A stretch of 6,386 bases of DNA. Origin: Syntrophaceae bacterium UBA1062 (GTDB lineage Bacteria > Desulfobacterota > Desulfomonilia > UBA1062). The translations under genes and the position numbers were made by a program. Location: positions 1 through 6,386 of the forward strand of contig DCDF01000118.1 of NCBI GenBank assembly GCA_002316295.1, read 5' to 3'. The notes beneath the pieces were generated by a model that was not told where the DNA came from, made no database searches, and was given only the letters and a program-made list of their open reading frames with translations. Positions 1 to 5,651 of this stretch are shown here, in pieces (within the stretch, counting starts at the first letter, position 1; every line of letters starts with the position of its first letter).

Positions 1-740
1 AGGAGGTGTTTGTTTCCCGGAGCGATCAGCGCATGGCCGGGAAGCACGGTGTCGTTGTTCATGGCCTCTTTCACCGTGATGCGGCACAGGCCGTCCAGCC
101 TCTGGGAGAACGCCTTGGTGAAACCCTCGGGCATGTGCTGGACAATGGCCATCCCGGGACAATTTTCCGGCATTGACTCCAGAAAGACTCTTAGCGCCTC
201 TGTCCCGCCTGTCGAGGCGCCGATCACCACCACCTTCTCCGTGGTCTGGAGCTGTGAGTCCGGCCTCGCCTTTGCAATGACTGCATCGGCGCTGAGCTTC
301 GGGGTGGCCAGATTGACCTCGGGCGACCTCCGCTTTGCCCGGGATCTGGAGGCGGCCACCACGACATCGCAGATAAGGGTGGTCGACTCCTGGAGCATCT
401 GCTTGGTGCCCAGCGAGGGTTTGTGGATCACCTCTACGGCTCCATAATCCAGGGCTTTCATGGCGGTTTCCGTGCCCTTGCCGGCGAGGGACGAGCAGAT
501 CACCACCGGGATGGGATGCTGCTCCATGATCTTCTTGAGAAAGGTGAGTCCGTCCATTTTGGGCATTTCCACATCGAGCGTGATCACGTCGGGCACCTCG
601 CATTTCATCTTCTCCGCCGCAACATACGGGTCTGAGGCGAGCCCCATGACCTCGATTCTCGGATCGGATGAGAGAATTTCCTGGAGTGTCTGGCGTACCA
701 GGGCGGAATCGTCGACGATGAGCACTCGTATCTTCTTCAT
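1..740 (-). CDS. cheB: CheB, chemotaxis response regulator / protein-glutamate methylesterase (3' end outside window)
   Basis: CheB removes methyl groups from receptor glutamates, and in many bacteria deamidates receptor glutamines, once phosphorylated by CheA. The frame starts at the ATG ending at 740 and stays open to the left edge, giving 246 residues of a family usually near 350. The N-terminal receiver domain (about 1-120) shows MKKIRVLIVDDSALVR with acidic D10/D11, the phospho-acceptor D56 in TLDVEMPKMDG, S83 in the ICSSL strand, and K107 in IHKP. A linker of roughly 50 residues leads to the methylesterase domain, which opens with VVIGASTGGTEAL; S176 is the expected catalytic serine and H202 in QHMPEG the catalytic histidine. 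The catalytic aspartate would lie beyond the edge. The start codon overlaps the cheD stop (ATGA), and a GGAGG within the end of cheD serves as ribosome binding site, so the two are probably translationally coupled. Identification is firm. Confidence 0.97.
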   Translation of the reverse strand, partial: MKKIRVLIVDDSALVRQTLQEILSSDPRIEVMGLASDPYVAAEKMKCEVPDVITLDVEMPKMDGLTFLKKIMEQHPIPVVICSSLAGKGTETAMKALDYGAVEVIHKPSLGTKQMLQESTTLICDVVVAASRSRAKRRSPEVNLATPKLSADAVIAKARPDSQLQTTEKVVVIGASTGGTEALRVFLESMPENCPGMAIVQHMPEGFTKAFSQRLDGLCRITVKEAMNNDTVLPGHALIAPGNKHL

Positions 741-1270
741 TTCTTTCCTCCGCAGTTGAAGAGAGATATTTCTGCCTTGGTGATGAATTTGGCGAGGACC
801 TCGCCTGTCTCGGTGTTGAAGATGAGCTTCCGTCCGCGGCTTCCTCCGACGTTCCATGCCGCGAGGTTGATCCGGTGCTTCTTGAGAAACGCCGTGGCGG
901 CATCGATGTTCTTCTGCCCCACGCTCGCGTCGCGTTGCAATGAGGCGGGATCCTGGAACAGGGCTGCGCCTCCGAACATTTTCACTTCGATGTCGCGCAT
1001 CCGGATGCCTTTTTCGGCGTAGCGATCGATCATCCATTGCAGAGATGAGTCCACATACAGGAATGCATTGCCCTTGATTTCCTCCCGGGCATCCGCTCTG
1101 GCAGGCATGACCGCATGACAGATGATGCTCATCCCGGAGGCCTTGTGGCGCATAGTGACCGACAGACATGATCCCAGGACCGTGGTGATGAGAGACGGCT
1201 CTGTCGCGAGAAGGACCTCGCCCGGCTTCAGGTAGCATTTCTTGAGCCTGGGCAGAACCGTCGGCATCAT
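737..1270 (-). CDS. cheD: CheD, chemoreceptor glutamine deamidase
   Basis: CheD converts specific receptor glutamines to glutamate so they can be methylated, and in some bacteria also modulates CheC. The protein is 177 residues from the first of two consecutive ATGs; a longer open frame runs upstream into cheR but has no support. The catalytic triad known from Thermotoga CheD is visible: C35 in TVLGSCLSV, H52 in IICHAVMPA (17 residues after the cysteine, the family spacing) and T29 six residues before it. Further family signatures are the VKMFGGAALF strand-loop (about 116-125), NVGGSRGRKLIFNTETGEV and the closing KAEISLF. No cheC is seen in the window, so deamidation of the neighbouring receptor is the likeliest role. 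It begins 2 bp after cheR and ends overlapping cheB, so the three adaptation enzymes form one tight unit. Confidence 0.96.
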   Translation of the reverse strand: MMPTVLPRLKKCYLKPGEVLLATEPSLITTVLGSCLSVTMRHKASGMSIICHAVMPARADAREEIKGNAFLYVDSSLQWMIDRYAEKGIRMRDIEVKMFGGAALFQDPASLQRDASVGQKNIDAATAFLKKHRINLAAWNVGGSRGRKLIFNTETGEVLAKFITKAEISLFNCGGKK

Positions 1271-1272
1271 AG

Positions 1273-2169
1273 TCAGATCCTCCTGGACACGGTATTGGCG
1301 ACCGGCGTCAGGGGGACTTTCATACCGTTGATGGTTTCCGAATGGCCGGTGAAGAGATATCCGCCCGAATGAAGATGGCCGCAAATCCGATTTATGACCG
1401 CTTCCTGCGTAGGCCGGTCGAAGTAGATGAGGACATTGCGGCAGAAGACGACATCCATCTTCTCGCGCATCCCGAAGTCATCCTCCATGAAGTTGAGCCG
1501 CCTGAACTTCACGTGAGCCCTGAGCTCGGGCACCACCCGCACCAGCCTCCTGCTCCGGTCTCTGCTCTTCATGAAATAAGAGCGCCTGAGCTCAAGAGGG
1601 ATCTGCTCAATGCGTTCCTCATGGTAAATACCGTCCCGCGCGGTCTCAAGCACCCGGGTGGAGATGTCAGTACCCAGAACCTGGAAGGTAAACCCTCGGG
1701 CCCGGCGGGAAAATTGATCGAGCACCATGGCCAGTGTATACGGCTCCTCGCCGGAAGAGCAGGCCGCGGACCAGGCCATGAAGGGTCTTCTGATTCCCGC
1801 TCCTCTCGACTGGACGAGGCTGGGGAGGACATGCTCTATGAGATATTCGAAATGCTGTGCTTCCCGGAAGAAATCGGTCTTGTTGGTCGTCACCACATCG
1901 ATCATATGCACCAGCTCGTTCGCAATGCCTTCAGGGCTGAACAGATAGCTGCAGTACTCGTCGTACGAGGTGAGTCCCATGGACCTGAGGCGTTTCTGGA
2001 GCCTCGCCTCCAGCATGGTTTTCTTCGTCAGCGGCATCTTGATCCCGCTCTCGCGGTAGATAAAGTCGCTTAAGCGTGAAAACAGCTCCTGCGACAGGCC
2101 GGCGCGAAGAAAAACAGATCCGTTTTCCCGTCTCATTTCCATATTGCGTCTCAATACTCTTTGTTCCAT
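1273..2169 (-). CDS. cheR: CheR, SAM-dependent chemoreceptor glutamate methyltransferase
   Basis: CheR methylates glutamates on the cytoplasmic adaptation helices of chemoreceptors using S-adenosylmethionine. At 298 residues it is close to the family norm (E. coli about 286). Order: N-terminal helical domain with FSRLSDFIYRESGIKM (30-45) and the conserved TNKTDFFRE (95-103); SAM-binding Rossmann domain with WSAACSSGEEPYTLAM (133-148), the acidic strand end LGTDIS (165-170), and FCRNVLIYF (242-250) followed by GYLFTGHSE (270-278). The beta-subdomain lies around 195-225 (YFMKSRDRSRRLVRVVPEL); its loop seems as long as in the enterobacterial, pentapeptide-binding type. The start is uncertain. 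The ATG ending at 2169 has AAGG abutting it with no spacer and AGGA 16 nt upstream. In-frame ATGs ending at 2142 (Met10) and 2136 (Met12) would still leave the whole conserved domain intact. A 12-bp stem ends 20 nt before the first ATG. The stop is 2 bp before cheD. Confidence 0.96.
   Translation of the reverse strand: MEQRVLRRNMEMRRENGSVFLRAGLSQELFSRLSDFIYRESGIKMPLTKKTMLEARLQKRLRSMGLTSYDEYCSYLFSPEGIANELVHMIDVVTTNKTDFFREAQHFEYLIEHVLPSLVQSRGAGIRRPFMAWSAACSSGEEPYTLAMVLDQFSRRARGFTFQVLGTDISTRVLETARDGIYHEERIEQIPLELRRSYFMKSRDRSRRLVRVVPELRAHVKFRRLNFMEDDFGMREKMDVVFCRNVLIYFDRPTQEAVINRICGHLHSGGYLFTGHSETINGMKVPLTPVANTVSRRI
1279..1284 (-). promoter_or_regulatory. Ribosome binding site that fixes the cheD start
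   Basis: AGGAGG on the minus strand lies 8 nt before the ATG ending at 1270, inside the last codons of cheR. It supports the start at 1270 (MMPTVLPRL), or possibly the adjacent ATG at 1267, over the longer upstream in-frame extension to 1384, which would overlap cheR by more than 100 bp. Confidence 0.8.
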
Positions 2170-2189
2170 CCTTAGCTGTATGTCGTCCT

Positions 2190-2229
2190 GCCGGGCTGCC
2201 GCATCATTGTGGCGACACGGCAGCCCGGC
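2190..2229 (-). repeat. Perfect GC-rich inverted repeat between cheW and cheR
   Basis: GCCGGGCTGCCG (2190-2201) and CGGCAGCCCGGC (2218-2229) are perfect reverse complements, 12 bp each, separated by 16 nt. Within the loop a further TGT/ACA (2208-2210 and 2215-2217) can continue the stem next to the right arm. In the minus-strand transcript the hairpin starts 16 nt after the cheW stop and ends 20 nt before the first cheR ATG. No run of U follows it, so it does not look like a simple intrinsic terminator. A role in transcript processing, protection of the upstream mRNA 3' end, or limiting cheR translation is inference. Confidence 0.85.
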
Positions 2230-2245
2230 GACGGGAAAGGCCTCG

Positions 2246-2791
2246 CTACATGCCCGGGGGAGATGCCTCCAGTGCCTGTGGCTCTTCGGACCCGCCTCGT
2301 TGAGCCGCCGCCCCTGTCTGGCTTACCAGGGAGAGCTCGTCCGAGGAAAAGATCTTATCGATATCGAGAATCATGATGAACTCTTCATCGCGTTTGCCCA
2401 TGCCTTTGAGAAACTCGGTATTGAGCCGAGTGCCGATTCTGGGAGCCGGCTCGATATGTTCGGGTTCGATTTCCATGACTTCATGAACCGAATCGGCCAG
2501 AGCACCGATGGTGGTCATGTCGCCGTCCACGTCGATTTCGCAGATGATGATTCTGGTGTTGACGGTTTTTTCGGTTTTCCCTATTCCGAATTTGTCCTTG
2601 AGGTCCACCACGGGCACTACCGATCCCCTCAGGTTGATGACGCCTCTCATGAAGGGTGGGGACTGGGGGACTTTGGTGATCCTCGTGAAATCCAGAACCT
2701 CCCTCACGCGGGATATCTCCAGGGAGAACTCCTCCTCGTCCAGGTGGAACGAGAGATACTGGGTGGTTTCGGATATTTCTTGCACGCTCAT
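2246..2791 (-). CDS. cheW: CheW, chemotaxis coupling (scaffold) protein
   Basis: CheW bridges receptor signalling tips to the P5 domain of CheA in chemosensory arrays in the cytoplasm. The 181-residue product is a single CheW domain: TQYLSFHLDEEEFSLEISRVREVL (10-33) is the first beta-barrel segment, FMRGVINLRGSVVPVVDLKDKFG (47-69) the diagnostic core with R55 at the position of the receptor- and kinase-coupling arginine, and EFIMILDIDKIFSSDEL (137-153) the closing strand. A tail of about 25 residues (157-181, rich in A, G, Q, S, E) exceeds the minimal fold and looks disordered. AGGAGG lies 5 nt before the ATG, and the gene follows the receptor stop by 18 bp, so the two are co-transcribed and this CheW presumably serves that receptor. 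No CheA or response-regulator domain is fused to it. Confidence 0.97.
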   Translation of the reverse strand: MSVQEISETTQYLSFHLDEEEFSLEISRVREVLDFTRITKVPQSPPFMRGVINLRGSVVPVVDLKDKFGIGKTEKTVNTRIIICEIDVDGDMTTIGALADSVHEVMEIEPEHIEPAPRIGTRLNTEFLKGMGKRDEEFIMILDIDKIFSSDELSLVSQTGAAAQRGGSEEPQALEASPPGM

Positions 2792-2809
2792 GACGTCCTC
2801 CTCGCTTTC

Positions 2810-4849
2810 TCAGTAGCGCTCAAACTCTTCGTCCTTGTAGTCACCCCTGGTGTCGGCTTCGCCGAGGCTGAGGATTACACCTGCGGGCTTGGGGCCGTTC
2901 GAAATCTTTCCCACCGGCGCTTTTAAGGTGTCATGGTGCGACAGATGGGCCATCTGGGCTTTGCCCGCTGTGATCTTTTTCTTCGTATCTGCGGCTGCCT
3001 GTGCCTGGACTGCCTTCGAGACGCCGGTATCATCGATCTTGAAGAACGCGATGGTCTCCTGGAGCTGGAGGGCCTGGGAAGAGAGCTCCTCTGAGGTCGA
3101 AGACATCTCTTCCGCTGCGGAGGCGTTCTGCTGAACGACCTGGTTGAGCTGCTGGATGGCCGCGTTGATCTGATCCGCTCCTGCATTCTGCTCGTTGCTG
3201 GCGGCCGTGATCTCCTGGACGAGCTGGGAGGTCTTCTGGATGTCGGGCACGATCTGCGAGAGGAGCTTGCCCGCCTTCTCCGCCACCTCGACGCTGTTGA
3301 CCGAGAGCTTGCTGATCTCGCCTGCAGCCTCTGCACTCCTCTCCGCGAGCCTTCTCACTGCTGCCGCCACCACTGCGAACCCCTTGCCGTGCTCGCCTGC
3401 ACGGGCGGCCTCGATGGCCGCATTCAGGGCCAGCAGGTCGGTCTGCCGTGCAATCTCTTCGACGATGGCGATCTTCTCGGCAATGGTTCTCATCGCACTT
3501 ACGGTTTCATCAACAGCCTGGCCGCCTTCCTTTGCATCCTGCGCCGACTTGACCGCGATCTTTTCAGTCTGCTGGGCATTGTCCGCATTCTGGCGGATAT
3601 TGGAAGCCATCTGCTCCATGGAGGACGAGGCCTCCTCGGCGGCAGACGCCTGCTCGCTCGCACCCTGCGACATCTCCTCAGCCGTAGAGCTCATCTGCTC
3701 GCTGCCCGCAGCCACGTTGGCCGCCGCGGCGTGCACGTCCGCAACGATTGCCCGGAGCTTCCTGATCATGTTGCGCATGGCCTCCGCCAGCATGCCGATT
3801 TCATCCTTCTGCACAACGTCGATGTCCGCGGTGAGATCGCCCTCGGCCACCCTCACGGCGAGGTCGACGCCTTTTCTCAGGGCCTTGGTGATGCTCCTGG
3901 CGAACAGGAAGAAGACCGCGAAAGCCGCGCCGAAGAACAGGACCGCAGCCATGAACACGACATTGCGGACATCGCGGGCGGGTGCCAGGAATTCCTCATT
4001 GGGAAGGGAGAGACACACACTCCAGCCTGTTGCTTCTACAGATGCAAAACCGGCTGTCTTGGGAATTCCTTCGAACACATAATGTTCGACTCCCGACTGC
4101 CCGGACAGCATCTTTTCAGTGATTGCTTCCATGCCCTTGAGTCTCGTCTGGTCCAGCACCATGACATGTTCTTTGACTGGATGGGCAATGATAATGCCAC
4201 TCTTGTCGGTCATATAAGCATAGCCCGTCTTGCCGGTTCTGATATTAACGATGAACTCACTGAGATAACCGATATCCAGGGTATTGGAGATCACTCCGAC
4301 AACCCTTCCGCCCGAGTAGATGGGGGAGGCAATAGGAACAAAGGGGGCCTTCGTCACTTTGTTGATGTCCGCTTTCCCGATATTCACCTTGCCTGCAATG
4401 GCATCCTTGAAATAATCCCTCTCAGCGATGGAAATTCCGAGGTACGAGGGGTCGGATGCGGCTATTACCTTTCCGGTCGCATCGGCTGTCAACACCACCT
4501 GTGAATTGTCCCGAAGCCCCGGAGTCTGGCTGAACACCCTGAGCTTCTCGTTCAGTTCGGCCACTTCGGCCTGAGAGTTGCTCAGGCCTTTTGCAGCCAC
4601 CGAGGCCGCAGCAGTGACGGTTGTGGAGTCGACAGCGAGATCGATGACCACTTTTGTTTCACTTTTCAACGTATTGTCTATCCCGTTTGCAAGGGTGGAC
4701 GTTACCGCCGCAAGCTGCTCATACTCGATGTTGGTCAGTCCCTGGGTCGCCTTTTTAACGGCAAAGAAACCCACGGTGGCCAGAGGGACCAGAAGAATCA
4801 CCGATCCCACAAGGATAAGCTTTGTTCCCAACTTCAGGTTCTTAAACAT
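2810..4849 (-). CDS. Methyl-accepting chemotaxis protein with double-Cache sensor, HAMP domain and C-terminal tether
   Basis: Transmembrane chemoreceptor, 679 residues, whose tip would control CheA through CheW. TM1 is about 11-31 and TM2 about 297-317. The periplasmic region between (about 33-290) resembles a double Cache domain: RDYFKDAIAGKVNIGKADINK (144-164), then PIYSGGRVVGVISNTLDI and a second sub-domain with GYAYMTDKSGIIIAHP (209-224). Cache domains bind small ligands such as amino acids or organic acids; the ligand here cannot be read. HAMP covers about 318-369 (EGDLT, KDEIGMLAEAM). The signalling hairpin spans about 371-603, with the conserved tip at 466-505 (RQTDLLALNAAIEAARAGEH). 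Residues A496-A497 replace the usual x-Glu before VRRLAERS. Pairs at E405/406, Q566/567, Q573/574, E580/581 and E587/588 resemble adaptation sites. A flexible tail of about 70 residues ends in EFERY, matching CheR-tether pentapeptides. AGGAGG lies 5 nt before the ATG. The 153 bp upstream (4850-5002) shows only an A8 run (4873-4880) and weak short repeats. Confidence 0.97.
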   Translation of the reverse strand: MFKNLKLGTKLILVGSVILLVPLATVGFFAVKKATQGLTNIEYEQLAAVTSTLANGIDNTLKSETKVVIDLAVDSTTVTAAASVAAKGLSNSQAEVAELNEKLRVFSQTPGLRDNSQVVLTADATGKVIAASDPSYLGISIAERDYFKDAIAGKVNIGKADINKVTKAPFVPIASPIYSGGRVVGVISNTLDIGYLSEFIVNIRTGKTGYAYMTDKSGIIIAHPVKEHVMVLDQTRLKGMEAITEKMLSGQSGVEHYVFEGIPKTAGFASVEATGWSVCLSLPNEEFLAPARDVRNVVFMAAVLFFGAAFAVFFLFARSITKALRKGVDLAVRVAEGDLTADIDVVQKDEIGMLAEAMRNMIRKLRAIVADVHAAAANVAAGSEQMSSTAEEMSQGASEQASAAEEASSSMEQMASNIRQNADNAQQTEKIAVKSAQDAKEGGQAVDETVSAMRTIAEKIAIVEEIARQTDLLALNAAIEAARAGEHGKGFAVVAAAVRRLAERSAEAAGEISKLSVNSVEVAEKAGKLLSQIVPDIQKTSQLVQEITAASNEQNAGADQINAAIQQLNQVVQQNASAAEEMSSTSEELSSQALQLQETIAFFKIDDTGVSKAVQAQAAADTKKKITAGKAQMAHLSHHDTLKAPVGKISNGPKPAGVILSLGEADTRGDYKDEEFERY

Positions 4850-5002
4850 GATCTCCTCCTTGAGGCTTGGTATTTTTTTTACGGATCATCGCGAAGAGGG
4901 TGATTCCTATGGAGTCGGGGATTCCAGATATCGCGTATGTTCCGTTACGCCCGTTGTTATTCCCTGGGAAGGAGGCGTGGGGGAAAATCAGGCTCTCCAC
5001 TG

Positions 5003-5428
5003 TCATATTCCCCCCTTGTTCCTGCCGGTGCTGATCTTTCCTGCATCAGCTCGTTCACGACCTGATCCCCGGGTGCTGTTCATCGGTTTGAATCTCCGGC
5101 CGGCCTCCCTGACGAATTGAGTGAGCTCCGGGCCGGAATTTTTCCCGAGAAGGGTGCCGAGCACGACTCCGTTTCTGATCATGAGATATGTGGGGGTTCC
5201 TCCGATGCCGAAGCGGTTGGTGAAATACGTGAGAAGGTCATCCAGTATATATCCTACCATGACGCCGTCTTTTCGAGATTCGAGGGCGATATCTTCGAGC
5301 TGATCCAGATGGCTCTGAAAATCACGGTCTTTTCTGATACATGCGATGAGAATTGGCCCGATATCTTCATCCAGATACCGCTCCACAGCATCCACCTGTA
5401 TCCGGGCCACCAGCCGGCTGTTTCTCAT
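5003..5428 (-). CDS. Thioredoxin-fold protein lacking the CXXC redox motif
   Basis: Small, probably cytoplasmic protein of 141 residues with no signal peptide or membrane segment. The fold is recognisable from the C-terminal half of a thioredoxin domain: a strand-helix stretch DDLLTYFTNRFGIGGTPTYLMIRNGVVLGTLLGKNS (63-98) with the cis-proline loop GTPT (P79), the following beta strands, and a final helix ELTQFVREAG (101-110). The N-terminal PILIACIRKDRDFQSHLDQLEDIALE (25-50) aligns with the thioredoxin strand and active-site helix, but the CXXC positions read R35-D36-F37-Q38. The only cysteine is C30, in the preceding strand, so thiol-disulfide exchange of the usual kind is excluded. The tail (111-141) is basic, glycine/serine rich and probably disordered. 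The start has AGGAGG 12 nt upstream, or GGAG at 10, and follows a sigma-54 promoter. As first gene of the presumed operon it may be an adaptor or chaperone-like partner of the receptor; that is inference, and its family is not named with certainty. Confidence 0.8.
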   Translation of the reverse strand: MRNSRLVARIQVDAVERYLDEDIGPILIACIRKDRDFQSHLDQLEDIALESRKDGVMVGYILDDLLTYFTNRFGIGGTPTYLMIRNGVVLGTLLGKNSGPELTQFVREAGRRFKPMNSTRGSGRERADAGKISTGRNKGGI

Positions 5429-5484
5429 GATTGCCGTTCTCCTCCTGTCCTCTTACAGAACCTTTGATTGTTACGGAAACGCCG

Positions 5485-5500
5485 GGCAACATGCGTACCA
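5485..5500 (-). promoter_or_regulatory. Sigma-54 (-24/-12) promoter for the trx-like/che operon
   Basis: On the minus strand the site reads TGGTACGCATGTTGCC, against the consensus TGGCACG-N4-TTGCW. The invariant GG and GC dinucleotides are present with the required N10 spacing, and only the C of GGCAC and the final W differ. Transcription would start near 5474, giving a leader of about 46 nt before the ATG at 5428, with AGGAGG (5441-5446) in it. The position directly downstream of a sigma-54 activator gene and an IHF-like site supports it. No transcript evidence is available. Confidence 0.75.
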
Positions 5501-5505
5501 TCGGA

Positions 5506-5515
5506 GGGATATCCC
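5506..5515. repeat. Palindrome GGGATATCCC just upstream of the sigma-54 promoter
   Basis: A perfect 10-bp palindrome with its centre about 37 bp before the predicted transcription start, 5 bp upstream of the -24 element. It could be a protein binding site that affects promoter access. A palindrome of this length also occurs by chance, so function is unsupported. Confidence 0.35.
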
Positions 5516-5542
5516 GTGGAATGATGTTTATATGAATAGTTA

Positions 5543-5555
5543 AATCAATATGTTA
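5543..5555. promoter_or_regulatory. Putative IHF binding site
   Basis: AATCAATATGTTA matches the IHF consensus WATCAANNNNTTR at every defined position and sits in an AT-rich stretch (about 5520-5580). Its centre is about 75 bp upstream of the predicted start and lies between the -24/-12 element and the upstream repeat cluster, where IHF bends DNA to bring a sigma-54 activator to the holoenzyme. Confidence 0.55.
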
Positions 5556-5590
5556 GAAATAATCTGTGGAGATTTCAATTTTGTAGCCGC

Positions 5591-5639
5591 ACACAGATAT
5601 GTGTACCACGCAATCGGGATGTTACAGGTACACAAGTGT
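5591..5639. promoter_or_regulatory. Putative enhancer (upstream activating) sites for a sigma-54 activator
   Basis: Two copies of GGTACACA face each other: TGTGTACC at 5600-5607 and GGTACACA at 5627-5634, a perfect 8-bp inverted repeat with 19 nt between. Each copy is part of a local dyad: ACACA-GATA-TGTGT (5591-5604) and ACAC-AA-GTGT (5630-5639). The cluster centre is about 140 bp upstream of the predicted start, within the usual range of enhancer sites for Fis-type activators. The binding protein is inferred, most simply the neighbouring activator. Confidence 0.5.
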
Positions 5640-5651
5640 CACATGTTACAG
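5619..5651. repeat. 9-bp direct repeat ATGTTACAG, period 24
   Basis: ATGTTACAG occurs at 5619-5627 and 5643-5651. The second copy overlaps the stop codon of the activator gene; the first abuts the GGTACACA element. The repeats flank the ACACAAGTGT dyad, adding to the impression of a protein-binding array. Chance occurrence of one 9-mer pair is possible. Confidence 0.45.

Noticed and set aside
1271..1384. Upstream extension of cheD to an in-frame ATG at 1384
   Set aside because: It would overlap the end of cheR by over 100 bp, adds a sequence foreign to the family, and a good AGGAGG sits before the ATG at 1270.
2190..2229. Intrinsic terminator between cheW and cheR
   Set aside because: The stem is strong but neither strand has a T-tract after it, and the genes beyond it clearly belong to the same functional set.
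3389..4504. Long open frame on the plus strand (371 codons), with others at 3195-4082, 2144-2926 and 1342-2073
   Set aside because: They lie antisense to mcp, cheW and cheR, show no recognisable domain, and arise from the codon bias of the GC-rich genes opposite.
4933..4950. Short inverted repeat GCGTA/TACGC upstream of mcp
   Set aside because: Only 5 bp per arm with an 8-nt spacer, expected by chance in a window of this size and composition.
4850..5002. Separate flagellar (sigma-28) or sigma-54 promoter directly before mcp
   Set aside because: I found no TAAA-N15-GCCGATAA-like pair and no GG-N10-GC match in this gap. The A8 run (4873-4880) alone is not evidence. An atypical promoter cannot be excluded.
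4979..5014. GGGGGAA/TTCCCCC pairing near the end of the thioredoxin-like gene as a terminator
   Set aside because: A 7-bp stem with a loop over 20 nt, overlapping the stop codon and without a U-tract in the minus-strand transcript; too weak to call.
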